Shown piece after piece: positions 8,629 to 16,253 of a stretch of 54,070 bases of DNA; position 1 is the first letter of the stretch; the number at the start of each line of letters is the position of its first letter. Location: the NCBI GenBank assembly GCA_018268105.1, contig JAFDXG010000003.1, forward strand, positions 1 to 54,070, given 5' to 3'. The translations under genes and the position numbers were made by a program. Below the pieces are notes generated by a model. The model had not been told where the DNA came from, ran no database searches, and saw nothing but the letters and a program-made list of their open reading frames with translations. This DNA comes from Bacteroidota bacterium (GTDB taxonomy: Bacteria > Bacteroidota > Bacteroidia > Chitinophagales > Chitinophagaceae).

Positions 8629-9414
8629 ATGAAGCATAAAAAATTACTTTCATTATTTTTTTGTGTGACAATGATAGTTTCGTGTGTCAGCACCAAGAAA
8701 ACTCAAAAGATGGTACTGAACTGGGAAGAAAATTTTAATCAGTCCAATAGCTTTGATACCAGCCGATGGTCGAAAATACCACGGGGTCATTCAGACTGGG
8801 ACCGGCACATGAGTGATTTTGACAGTTGTTATGCCTTGCGTGATGGCAAATTGATTTTACGTGGAATTATTAATAAAAGTGTGCCTGATGATACTGCCAG
8901 GTATATCACTGGTGGGGTATATACAAAAGATAAAGTTGCTTTTGGTTTCGGACGTCTTGAAATACGCGCAAAGTTGAATGGTGCACGTGGTGCATGGCCT
9001 GCTTTCTGGCTGCTGTCTCAGGGAATGAAATGGCCGGATGGCGGCGAAATTGATATCATGGAAAGACTGAACTCCGATTCAATTGCATATCAAACCGTGC
9101 ATTCACACTATACCTACGTTCTAAAGATGAAAGAACCTAAGCATGGGTCAACCGGAAGCATAAATCCGAATGATTTTAATACCTATGCAGTGGAATTGCA
9201 TCCTGACAGCCTGGTGTTTTTTATTAATAACAAAAAAACTTTTACTTATCCCCGTATACAAACCGACAAGGAAGGTCAATTCCCTTTTGATAAGTATAAA
9301 TATTATCTCCTGCTGGATATGCAGCTTGGCGGCAGTTGGGTTGGTAAGGTTTATCCTGAAGATCTGCCGGTTGAAATGGAAATTGACTGGGTAAAGTTTT
9401 ATGAATTTAAGTAA
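8629..9414 (+). CDS. Glycoside hydrolase family 16 lipoprotein (beta-glucanase type)
   Basis: A 261-residue secreted lipoprotein. The signal sequence MKHKKLLSLFFCVTMIVSC ends in a lipobox with Cys19. The GH16 jelly-roll domain covers about residues 30-261, with the signature GGEIDIMERL supplying Glu140 (nucleophile), Asp142 and Glu145 (acid/base). Family 16 retains configuration and cleaves beta-1,3 or beta-1,3-1,4 glucans, galactans or xyloglucan; the sequence alone does not fix the substrate. The frame is open from an ATG at 8578, but that adds a tyrosine-rich stretch before the signal peptide, so 8629 is chosen. With the convergent glycosidase at 9451 and the truncated genes beyond, it is probably a surviving part of a polysaccharide utilisation locus. 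Confidence 0.93.
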   Translation: MKHKKLLSLFFCVTMIVSCVSTKKTQKMVLNWEENFNQSNSFDTSRWSKIPRGHSDWDRHMSDFDSCYALRDGKLILRGIINKSVPDDTARYITGGVYTKDKVAFGFGRLEIRAKLNGARGAWPAFWLLSQGMKWPDGGEIDIMERLNSDSIAYQTVHSHYTYVLKMKEPKHGSTGSINPNDFNTYAVELHPDSLVFFINNKKTFTYPRIQTDKEGQFPFDKYKYYLLLDMQLGGSWVGKVYPEDLPVEMEIDWVKFYEFK

Positions 9415-9450
9415 TCTTATATTTGAATATTCCAGGAGATTTTATCCATT

Positions 9451-11190
9451 TCATTTTTTATCAATCGCTAATACAACCACACCATGTGCAGGCACTGTTA
9501 CTTTTACACCGTTGGCAGTAGAAGCCGACATTGACTTAATAGAGCTATAGTTTTCAGGGCCACCTGCTCCTAATGTTGTACTGTTGCCATTTATACTCAC
9601 TTTTCTTGAAAATTCGCCGTTATCATTTCCTCCTTCAAGACTATACCAGTAAAAACGGTTGCCTGCTTTAAAGTTTTTCCATTTTATTTCCACCATTGTG
9701 GCTGTAGTACCTGTATTCACCAGCGTTGCATTTATTTGTCCGGAATTGAAGGTGGAAGCATAAGCTTTTATATTGTTACTGCCTGAGATGTTAACAGGAA
9801 CCAAGCGGTCACCTAAAAGTTTCTGAAAAAAATACATGTAATAAAAAGAAGGCCGTGGGGTCCATTTAGGAATATCTGGTTCGTTTCCATCGCTGAATAA
9901 ACCGTGATCATCACCATTGCTCCAGCCATTCAGCAGATCCCAGCGTGCCGCCAGCCCGTATTTGTTTTTGATTGTTTCACCCAATACAATAGTTGCAAAT
10001 ACGCCACTTATATTTGACACCTGTTGTTTTGAACCAGTAGCAAACATATTCCATTCTGTCAATGCTACAGGTTTTACAGTGCCGCCTAATGTTTGAATTT
10101 GAGAGGTAACAAATTGCATCATCTTTTCAGGAACAGTAAGTGCCGCATTCAGGATAGTTTCTGCATTTGAATTAGTTTGATATGGTGTAAAGTAATTGTG
10201 TACTATATAGAAATCATTCGCACCAGCCAGTTCAGGTATCATAGTTTGGTTCCATGTTTTTACCGTATTGGTTTGCCAGGCTTCTGTTGCAGATTCATAG
10301 GTTACTGCCCCAATGTAAATAGTTTTGCCAATTTCCGCGGCAGCTTTTCGCATGGAATCTGCAAATACTTTAAAATGCTGCCCATATAGCTTTCCGGTCA
10401 GATATTCAGGCTGCCCGTCTTTATTTTTTGAAACGTCAATTCGATAACCTGCTTCCCAGTCGCCATAGCTTTCATTGCCTATCTCCCAGTATTTTGTTCT
10501 CCCGTTATCGTATCTCACCCAATCGGCAGCAAGATGAGCCGCAGCAGCCACAGGATTATCACTTGTGCCATATCGGGCATAGCCATAGTTGATGGTAATA
10601 ATACCTTCGTTGTTACCGCTTTGTTGCCGCATTTGATAATATTGATCGGTACTGGCACTCCAGTTGTTATTGATTTTACCGTACCAGTAACCTGCATTTT
10701 GCAAAGTTCCGTTTGCATTCATCAGTTGTGACGGAGCATCTGCCGGTGCCGCGCCTTCAGGCTGATTCCAGAAATACATATCGCTGGCACTACCTGCAGG
10801 CCATCGGATAATCTGCGGATGCAGATTAGTAATATGATTCATGAACAGTGGCTGATCCGTCATTGGTGTCATCCATGTATTGGCATTGTGACCTGTAATG
10901 GATCCTGGTATTTTAGTTATAATTGCAGATGCATCTACAGTTACTATATTACTTGTTGCTGCAGATGGTACAACCCCTTCTGAATATTCCGGAGCTGAAA
11001 ATGTTTTTGCCTGCCAGTTGTTCAGAAAAAAATCAATAGTTGCGGCAACGGGTGGATCTGTTACCGGACGAACCGTAGTGGTATCTTCAGGTAAGGGGTT
11101 ATCTGTATTTGGGTTGTTGTTTTTTTTACATGAAAAAGCCAGTACGGTAAAAAACACCCAGCAAAATATATCAGCGATAAATTTCATCAT
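9451..11190 (-). CDS. Clan GH-A glycoside hydrolase lipoprotein (arabinofuranosidase-like)
   Basis: A 579-residue lipoprotein: MMKFIADIFCWVFFTVLAFSC gives lipid Cys21, followed by an Asn/Pro/Asp/Thr-rich linker (22-50). The catalytic barrel (about 75-480) has IIRWPAGSASDMYFW, KYWEIGNES with the presumed acid/base Glu240, and VALTEWNMF with the presumed nucleophile Glu379. A beta-sandwich C-terminal domain (about 480-579) follows. This pattern fits GH51, GH39 or GH79-like clan A enzymes; alpha-L-arabinofuranosidase is the label I would expect, but I cannot fix the family. It is separated from the truncated glycan-binding gene upstream by a terminator, so it may depend on readthrough or its own promoter. 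Likely attached to the outer membrane or surface and acting on plant or algal polysaccharide. Confidence 0.82.
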   Translation of the reverse strand: MMKFIADIFCWVFFTVLAFSCKKNNNPNTDNPLPEDTTTVRPVTDPPVAATIDFFLNNWQAKTFSAPEYSEGVVPSAATSNIVTVDASAIITKIPGSITGHNANTWMTPMTDQPLFMNHITNLHPQIIRWPAGSASDMYFWNQPEGAAPADAPSQLMNANGTLQNAGYWYGKINNNWSASTDQYYQMRQQSGNNEGIITINYGYARYGTSDNPVAAAAHLAADWVRYDNGRTKYWEIGNESYGDWEAGYRIDVSKNKDGQPEYLTGKLYGQHFKVFADSMRKAAAEIGKTIYIGAVTYESATEAWQTNTVKTWNQTMIPELAGANDFYIVHNYFTPYQTNSNAETILNAALTVPEKMMQFVTSQIQTLGGTVKPVALTEWNMFATGSKQQVSNISGVFATIVLGETIKNKYGLAARWDLLNGWSNGDDHGLFSDGNEPDIPKWTPRPSFYYMYFFQKLLGDRLVPVNISGSNNIKAYASTFNSGQINATLVNTGTTATMVEIKWKNFKAGNRFYWYSLEGGNDNGEFSRKVSINGNSTTLGAGGPENYSSIKSMSASTANGVKVTVPAHGVVVLAIDKK

Positions 11191-11223
11191 TCAAAATCTC
11201 TTTTATGCAACAGTGAATAGTAT

Positions 11224-11257
11224 CTAAAAAGCCCGGCATATTTTAAAAGCCGGGCTT
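11224..11257 (-). terminator. Terminator after the truncated glycan-binding gene
   Basis: On the minus strand a perfect 9 bp stem AAGCCCGGC/GCCGGGCTT (11229-11257, 11-base loop) runs directly into TTTTT. It lies between the glycan-binding gene and the glycosidase gene, which are in the same orientation. Confidence 0.8.
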
Positions 11258-11293
11258 GGTTCTTCACTCGGTTAAGGGAGTAGGATATTTCAA

Positions 11294-12043
11294 TTATTTT
11301 ACAAGCAAAATATTATCGTAATAGACTGTTTTATCAGTACTGCCCTCAATTTTAAAATCCAAACGACTATAACCACCACTTATAAAGTTAGTTGGAATTT
11401 TATAGTATGTCCATACGTCTTTGTTAATAGTAATGGTCTTGCTGCCGGTAGCTGCAGGTCCGCCCCACATATCATTTCCCGGCCATGGGCTATCCGGTAC
11501 TATTGTAATATTTACATCACTTCCTTCGCCCCGTGCCCAGAAACTGAGATACTTTGGAGCAAAGAAATCTGTAAATGCAAGATTAGGAGTTGACCAGTTA
11601 CAACCCAGGAACAGGCTGAGACCTCCATCCTGGTAATCTACCCGAAGCGACTTTGTTCCTGATTGTATCATACCGTCATATCCGTAAGCTGAGCAACCCC
11701 ATGACCAGCTTTGTACTGTACCGCCATACGCTGCCGCCTGGCCCCAGTCGTCATCAAAGGCTATAAAACTCTTGGGAATATTTACAAATTCCTGGGAGGT
11801 AGTCATTTTTCCGGTTGCATTTACGATATCAAGTGTAGCCCGCGCAATATTGGAAGCAGGCATTGTGATAACCAGGGTGTTTTTTTCTGCTGATAAAATT
11901 GTAGCCTGATCTGTAGTACCGGTTAGCGTCACTGACACAACATCAGAAAGGTTTGTACCGGTCAGTGTGATTTGTGTTCCTTCTTTAAAGTTATAATCAG
12001 ATGCTGCCGAAACTGTGGGATATGCAAGTACTCTGAAAGACAA
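11294..12043 (-). pseudogene. Surface glycan-binding protein with IPT/TIG domain, 5' end missing
   Basis: The readable part is 249 residues from a TTG at 12041-12043. It begins inside what looks like the start of an IPT/TIG immunoglobulin-like domain (YPTVSAASDYNFKEGTQITL, then GTNLSDVVSVTL), followed by a roughly 160-residue beta-sandwich with Trp/Gly-rich putative glycan-contact segments, ending in VYYDNILLVK. Proteins of this type in Sus-like loci are lipoproteins with a signal peptide and usually further N-terminal sequence; here there is none. Upstream the frame stays open only to about 12085 and then meets a stop, in DNA that codes on the other strand for a regulator fragment. I infer a 5'-truncated gene left by a deletion. 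An intact short protein cannot be excluded, but without a signal peptide it could not reach the surface. Confidence 0.72.
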
Positions 12044-12064
12044 TACCAGTTGCTTTCCTGCCTG

Positions 12065-12301
12065 AGAAGCGTGGCACTGTACAAAAAACTACTTTCTCTT
12101 ACCGGGAAAGCTCCATTGGATTTTATAAAGACAATACGAATGAAACGGGCAGCACAATTGCTGGAGAAAACGCAAATGACAGTATCTGAAATTGCCTACG
12201 AAGTTGGTTTTAGCAACCCTAAATATTTTACAAAATATTTTAAGAAAGAATTTAACCAATTACCATCAGAGTATTTAGCTTTAAAACGAAAGAAATTATA
12301 A
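12065..12301 (+). pseudogene. C-terminal AraC-type HTH domain of a hybrid two-component regulator, remnant
   Basis: About 78 codons encode the tail of an AraC-type double helix-turn-helix: SVALYKKLLSLTGKAPLDF, then IKTIRMKRAAQLL, TVSEIAYEVGFSNPKYFTKY and FKKEFNQLPSEY. This is the typical end of Bacteroidota hybrid two-component sensor/regulators (HTCS) that control polysaccharide utilisation loci. The match begins abruptly at the alanine-leucine-tyrosine helix, leaving out the first part of the HTH domain and the whole sensor, kinase and receiver region. The frame extends left to an ATG at 11972, but that part is antisense to the glycan-binding gene and has no similarity to a regulator. I read it as the 3' end of a gene whose first several kilobases were deleted. 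Confidence 0.8.
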
Positions 12302-12311
12302 TAGCATAAAG

Positions 12312-12349
12312 AAAGCCGGTCGTATCAACAACCGGCTTTTCGATTTTTT
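12312..12349. terminator. Bidirectional terminator between the regulator remnant and htrA
   Basis: A perfect 9 bp stem AAAGCCGGT (12312-12320) with ACCGGCTTT (12331-12339). On the plus strand T-rich sequence follows to 12349, and on the minus strand the AAAAAATCGAAAAG lead gives the matching arrangement. It serves the convergent ends of the HTCS remnant and htrA. Confidence 0.8.
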
Positions 12350-12377
12350 AATTATCTGATAATATCTTTATTATAAA

Positions 12378-13898
12378 TTATTCAGACTGCTTACTGATAT
12401 TGTAGGTGTATAATCCTTCAAAACCGGGATAAAATCCATCAAGTTTAATATTATTCCCTGCTCTTTGTACCGCATCGCTAAGCTCATTTACATTGCTCAC
12501 TGCTTTATCATTTACACGAAGAATAATAAAACCGTCTCTCATTCTTGTTTGCCCGTCAATCAATCCATTGGGATTGATCTTTTTTACAACCACGCCACCG
12601 GTTTGTCCATATTCAGTCGCTTTTTTCTTATCCAATGATTCAAATTCAGCACCAAAATCATCAAGGGCAGATGTCCTAATGATATCGTAAGTACCGGTTT
12701 TGTTTTTAAGGGTAACAGTAGTAGCTTTTTCTTTACCATCTCTCAGGTAATTCACAGTAATCTTATCGCCGGGTTTGAGCCTTGCAATCTGTTCAACCAT
12801 TTGATTGCCGGAGTTTACGGGTTTACTATCTATTTTGGTAATATAGTCGCCCGGTTTGATACCAGCTGCTGCAGCAGCACCATCTGAGGGCACTTCTCTA
12901 ACATATACCCCCTGTCCGCTCTTGTAGCCTACCTTATCTTTTTCGGAATCTGGGGCTTCATCAGGAAGATAGCTAATGCCGAGATAAGCTCGCTGAACAG
13001 CACCAAACTGTATAAGATCGTTAATTATTTTTTTAACAATATTTACCGGTATGGCATAAGAATAACCTGCATAAGATCCGGTGGGGGAAGCTATGGCAGA
13101 GTTGATACCGATAAGTTCACCATTAGTATTAATAAGAGCCCCGCCACTATTCCCCTGGTTAACGGCAGCATCTGTTTGAAGATAAGATTCAATAGGTGCT
13201 TTACTTTTTCTGCTGTTCAGTCCGAGTGTTCTGCCTTTTGCACTAATAATACCGGCAGTAACTGTTGTTTCAAGATTCAGCGGATAACCGATTGCCAATA
13301 CCCATTGGCCAACCTGTACGTCATCAGAATTGCCATACAATATAAAGGGAAGGTTCTTCGCATCTATCTTAAGTACGGCAAGGTCGCTGCTCGCGTCAGA
13401 GCCTATTACTTTTGCAGTGTATGATGCTTTATCATTCAGTACCACTTTAATTTCATTGGCGCCATCAATCACGTGGTTATTGGTGATAATGTAACCATCC
13501 TGGCTTACTATTACCCCTGATCCAGAAGCCCTTTGCGGAACAGCACGCATTCTACCGCCATCACCAAAGAAGTCGTCAAAAAAATCGTCTGGTACAAGCC
13601 CCTGAAAAGGATTGCTCCTGCGGGGCAGATTATTACTTACTTCCTCTTTTCCTATTACTGTGGTAATATGAACAACTGCCGGTAGTGCTGCTTTAGCTGG
13701 CTGAACAAAATCCAGAGGACCTCCGGGTACGTTATTATTACTGTCAAACAATCCTGTATAATTTGCAGGTATTTTGACCCCGTCCTGAATTGCCACCGCC
13801 TTGGGATTAAAATAATTGTATCCAAACATAACCCCCAGAGCAGTCAATCCACTAATCAAGACTGTGAAAACAATTTGTTTGATTTTCATCGCTACCAT
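12378..13898 (-). CDS. HtrA/DegP-family periplasmic serine protease
   Basis: A 506-residue protease/chaperone of the trypsin-like S1C family, acting on misfolded envelope proteins. One N-terminal membrane segment or uncleaved signal (residues 7-28) is followed by a low-complexity linker, then the protease domain (about 70-280) with His142 (TNNHVIDG), Asp172 (SSDLAVLKID) and Ser251 (NQGNSGGALI). PDZ1 spans about 290-375 and PDZ2 about 410-500. Overall length is normal for DegP/DegQ. A second ATG at 13887-13889 would remove only three residues and is equally possible. The 218-base upstream region carries an 8 bp palindrome at 14057. No adjacent two-component stress system is seen. Convergent with the regulator remnant. 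Confidence 0.95.
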   Translation of the reverse strand: MVAMKIKQIVFTVLISGLTALGVMFGYNYFNPKAVAIQDGVKIPANYTGLFDSNNNVPGGPLDFVQPAKAALPAVVHITTVIGKEEVSNNLPRRSNPFQGLVPDDFFDDFFGDGGRMRAVPQRASGSGVIVSQDGYIITNNHVIDGANEIKVVLNDKASYTAKVIGSDASSDLAVLKIDAKNLPFILYGNSDDVQVGQWVLAIGYPLNLETTVTAGIISAKGRTLGLNSRKSKAPIESYLQTDAAVNQGNSGGALINTNGELIGINSAIASPTGSYAGYSYAIPVNIVKKIINDLIQFGAVQRAYLGISYLPDEAPDSEKDKVGYKSGQGVYVREVPSDGAAAAAGIKPGDYITKIDSKPVNSGNQMVEQIARLKPGDKITVNYLRDGKEKATTVTLKNKTGTYDIIRTSALDDFGAEFESLDKKKATEYGQTGGVVVKKINPNGLIDGQTRMRDGFIILRVNDKAVSNVNELSDAVQRAGNNIKLDGFYPGFEGLYTYNISKQSE

Positions 13899-14056
13899 TT
13901 ATTTATTTGTGAATATTAAATTTACATATTGATCCTGTAATCAAAAGATATGCCTTTAACGCACAAAGTAAAAAAAGCTGAAAAACTGGCATTTAAGACA
14001 TTTTCATTTAACAAATGATTAGGATAGAGCTGTTTGAAAATATTTAATCCCCGTGA

Positions 14057-14078
14057 AATTACGATAGTAGTCGTAATT
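14057..14078. promoter_or_regulatory. Perfect palindrome upstream of htrA, possible operator
   Basis: AATTACGA-TAGTAG-TCGTAATT is an 8-6-8 inverted repeat. There is no U-tract on either side, so it does not look like a terminator. It lies between the acyl-CoA reductase stop and the htrA start, about 160 bases from htrA. A regulator-binding site is possible; no regulator is known. Confidence 0.3.
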
Positions 14079-14116
14079 AATATGTTAAGGATTGTTAGAA
14101 TTTTACTAACAAAACG

Positions 14117-15127
14117 TCAGTTGTTATTTCTTAATTTTTTTAGAAACTGCATAGTATCTACCCCGTCTGCATAATCAGCAAGTGCCGGCGACTGCAGAGT
14201 GCCTAATGGGGTTTTATCTGTTCCTGTAATGGACTGTATTTCTTCCAGGTTCAACGATTGGTATATTTCATCAGTATAATTATAATATTGATAGTTTAAC
14301 TGACTTATAGGTGAAAAAACTAATGGATTTTCTGAAAGTATTACAGAACCGTTTGTCATGTAAAATTTCTGATTTACAATATGCATAGCCAGGTTATAAT
14401 CATAGTTGTGTTTATACTTGTGGTTTTCAATCAGGTAATCGTATTTTCTAAATGCTGCCAGTAATGGAATGAAATCATAACCGGCCGGTACGAAAATTTT
14501 AGTAACATTTCTGCATCCCAATCCAAAATAGAGGAATATATCATCCGCAAGCCGTTCCAGAGATTCAGCGGTTTCCGAACCACTAATAATAGCAACTGAA
14601 GTTCTGTTTTTACGGATAATATGCGGGTATTTCCGAAAATAGTATTCAAAATACCTTGCTGTATTATTTGAACCTGTGGCTATATAAGCATCACAACCTT
14701 TAAGTATTTCTTTTATTTCAAAATATTGACTGGTCTCGGGAAACCATTTAATGAGCAATTCAATAATATGTTTGAGCAGGATGTTGTCTTTTGAAGATAA
14801 CTTTATTGCCTGGCGATGGCCTGATACAAAGGTGCATAGAAAATCGTGGAATCCTACAAGGGGGATATTACCAGCCATAGTTATTCCTATCGTCTTTGCA
14901 ATTTCTCCTTCAGAGGAAATTTCGTATTTGCTAAGCCATTCACGCAGTCTTTCTTTGTTCAAAAATGAGGTGGAAATACTATTAATGGAATGGTCAATAA
15001 ATTCAGGAATGAACCAGGGGTTGGCAATACTTGCAATTTCTTTTATTTCGTTCCATTCAGGATCATCACTTAGCATATAATCGCCAAGCCTGGAAAGTAA
15101 ATCAATTCGTTGTTGTAAATTCAGCAT
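14117..15127 (-). CDS. Acyl-CoA reductase (LuxC-like)
   Basis: A 336-residue member of the acyl-CoA reductase family related to LuxC and the aldehyde dehydrogenase superfamily, which reduces acyl-CoA or acyl-thioesters to aldehydes with NADPH. Visible features are the ITMAGNIPLVGFHDFL segment (about residue 82), the IKLSSKD strand, and the presumed catalytic Cys205 in YFGLGCRNVTKIFVP, followed by a C-terminal nucleotide/substrate region with SITGTDKTPLGTLQ. The length is somewhat shorter than Vibrio LuxC (about 480) but looks complete. It is transcribed divergently from a 2[4Fe-4S] ferredoxin gene 78 bases away, a pairing I recall as common in Bacteroidota. Its product and physiological acyl chain are unknown; it is not a luciferase system here. 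Confidence 0.85.
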   Translation of the reverse strand: MLNLQQRIDLLSRLGDYMLSDDPEWNEIKEIASIANPWFIPEFIDHSINSISTSFLNKERLREWLSKYEISSEGEIAKTIGITMAGNIPLVGFHDFLCTFVSGHRQAIKLSSKDNILLKHIIELLIKWFPETSQYFEIKEILKGCDAYIATGSNNTARYFEYYFRKYPHIIRKNRTSVAIISGSETAESLERLADDIFLYFGLGCRNVTKIFVPAGYDFIPLLAAFRKYDYLIENHKYKHNYDYNLAMHIVNQKFYMTNGSVILSENPLVFSPISQLNYQYYNYTDEIYQSLNLEEIQSITGTDKTPLGTLQSPALADYADGVDTMQFLKKLRNNN

Positions 15128-15156
15128 TGGTATTTAATTCGATGTATCTATCTTTG
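15127..15156 (+). promoter_or_regulatory. Promoter for the ferredoxin gene
   Basis: TTG (15127-15129), 19 bases, then TATCTTTG (15149-15156), an exact TAnnTTTG match with accepted spacing. The upstream element overlaps the start codon of the divergent acyl-CoA reductase gene. The predicted leader is about 45 bases. Confidence 0.6.
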
Positions 15157-15161
15157 ATCTG

Positions 15162-15169
15162 CAAATCTA
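15162..15169 (-). promoter_or_regulatory. Putative -7 element for the acyl-CoA reductase gene
   Basis: The minus strand reads TAGATTTG, an exact TAnnTTTG match, 34 bases upstream of the ATG. No TTTG element is found at the usual distance. It lies only 5 bases from the plus-strand -7 box, so the two promoters are back to back. Confidence 0.45.
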
Positions 15170-15205
15170 ATGGCAAAAATTTACTCGTAAAATTGTAATC
15201 AAGGT

Positions 15206-15553
15206 ATGGCAATAAAAATAACAGATGAATGCATTAATTGTGGGGCTTGCGAACCGGAATGTCCCAACAATGCAATTTATGAAGGTGGTGTGGAATGGTC
15301 CATTGCTGACGGAACCACAGTTAAGGGTGATTTTACTTTAATGGATGGTTCGGTAGTTGATGCAGACCAGCGGTTTGAACCGGTAAGCGTGGATACTTAT
15401 TTTATAGTACCCAATAAATGTACAGAATGTCAGGGATTTCATGAAGAACCCCAATGTGCTGCGGTATGTCCTGTGGACTGCTGTGTGCCGGATGAAATGT
15501 ACAGAGAAACTGTGGAAGAATTGATGACAAAAAAAGAAAAAATGCATGTTTGA
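15206..15553 (+). CDS. 2[4Fe-4S] ferredoxin, long-loop (Alvin) type
   Basis: A 115-residue electron carrier with two cluster motifs. The first is classic ([12 protein letters not shown], residues 10-21). The second is CTEC, an eight-residue loop GFHEEPQ plus neighbours, then CAAVCP, followed by another Cys pair (VDCC). The insertion between the second and third cysteines is characteristic of Allochromatium-type ferredoxins, which have very low potentials. A hydrophilic middle section (about 25-65) separates the two motifs, and the C-terminus is charged and helical. Cytoplasmic. It is divergent from the acyl-CoA reductase, which may share its regulation, though that enzyme family uses NADPH rather than ferredoxin directly. 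Confidence 0.92.
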   Translation: MAIKITDECINCGACEPECPNNAIYEGGVEWSIADGTTVKGDFTLMDGSVVDADQRFEPVSVDTYFIVPNKCTECQGFHEEPQCAAVCPVDCCVPDEMYRETVEELMTKKEKMHV

Positions 15554-15641
15554 TTTATTGTAGAAAAAATTTTAACTTTAATCAGGATTAATATATTATA
15601 TTAATTGAGTTAATTCGGTATTTCGCGGTATAAATTTTTTA

Positions 15642-15686
15642 ATGATGCTTACGCATCATATTTTAAACGGGTGATATTTCCCGTTT
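15642..15686 (+). promoter_or_regulatory. Two stacked hairpins upstream of the terminator, possible leader structure
   Basis: Hairpin 1: ATGATGC-TTAC-GCATCAT (15642-15659, perfect 7 bp). Hairpin 2: AAACGGG-TGATATTT-CCCGTTT (15665-15686, perfect 7 bp). Four bases later comes the terminator hairpin at 15690. A weak promoter-like pair (TTG 15605-15607, 23 bases, TAAATTTT 15631-15638) lies just before, so the set could be the 5' leader of the lipoprotein gene. Confidence 0.35.
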
Positions 15687-15689
15687 CGG

Positions 15690-15723
15690 GGTGAAGGCAT
15701 GAAGATGTTCCTTCACCTTTTTT
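15690..15723 (+). terminator. Terminator hairpin, possibly an attenuator
   Basis: GGTGAAGG (15690-15697) pairs perfectly with CCTTCACC (15710-15717), followed by TTTTTT. It ends only about 16 bases before the ATG at 15739, so it may terminate the ferredoxin transcript or act in cis on the next gene. Confidence 0.75.
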
Positions 15724-15738
15724 CTTTAAATTTCATTT

Positions 15739-16197
15739 ATGAATAGGTTATTCTATTTTTTATTGTTATTAACGGTTTGTTGTTCTTGTCAGGATTTCAG
15801 ATTTGAAAAAGATAAAGAAAGAATTGAAGCATTAAACCAGATACAACAGGCTGATATTGACTTTTCGAATCGTTCGAAGGAGGTCGGTATGAAAAAGGCA
15901 TTCCTGGAATATATGCAGGAAGAAACTGTTTTGCTTCGTCCGAAGAGAATGCCGATAATTGGTGCAGAGGCAGTAGATTATTTAAGTTCACTTAATGATT
16001 CTTCATTTATACTTACCTGGGTGCCTAAAGGTGCCAATGTTTCAAAGTCCGCAGATATGGGTTATACTTATGGTGTATATACACTCAAAATGAATGATAC
16101 TGCATACCAGGGTACTTATGTTACAATATGGCAAAAACAACCAGAGGGAGAATGGAAGTTTGTACTGGATACGGGAACCGAAGGTGTAGGGAAGTAG
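15739..16197 (+). CDS. NTF2-like (DUF4440/SnoaL-type) lipoprotein
   Basis: A 152-residue probable lipoprotein: the signal MNRLFYFLLLLTVCCSC ends at lipid Cys17. The remaining about 130 residues have the alpha+beta cone pattern of DUF4440/SnoaL-like proteins, with an N-terminal helix (ALNQIQQADIDFSNRSKEVG), a LRPKRMPIIGAEAV segment and C-terminal strands TYVTIWQKQPEGEWKFVLDTG that are typical of the family. Members are often of unknown function and may bind small hydrophobic ligands. It sits directly behind a strong hairpin with hardly any room for a separate promoter. The ddl gene starts 56 bases downstream. Confidence 0.75.
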   Translation: MNRLFYFLLLLTVCCSCQDFRFEKDKERIEALNQIQQADIDFSNRSKEVGMKKAFLEYMQEETVLLRPKRMPIIGAEAVDYLSSLNDSSFILTWVPKGANVSKSADMGYTYGVYTLKMNDTAYQGTYVTIWQKQPEGEWKFVLDTGTEGVGK

Positions 16198-16253
16198 CTG
16201 AAAAATGCTATAACAAAAAATCGTTTCTTTGCATGCAAATTGAAACATCATAC

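Noticed and set aside
11972..12301. A complete 109-residue AraC-type regulator on the plus strand
   Set aside because: The first 31 or so residues are antisense to the glycan-binding gene and look nothing like a regulator; only the tail from about 12065 matches an AraC domain, so a remnant is the better reading.
12378..13898. A stress two-component operon around htrA
   Set aside because: No sensor kinase or response regulator gene lies next to it; the only regulator sequence nearby is the HTCS remnant, which is convergent and truncated.
15206..15553. Ferredoxin as electron donor of the acyl-CoA reductase complex
   Set aside because: The reductase family uses NADPH and has no FeS docking domain; the genes are divergent, so only regulatory linkage is supported.
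16128..16253. Longer N-terminus for Ddl, overlapping the lipoprotein gene
   Set aside because: The added residues are unlike the family, and the conserved domain begins exactly at the ATG at 16254.
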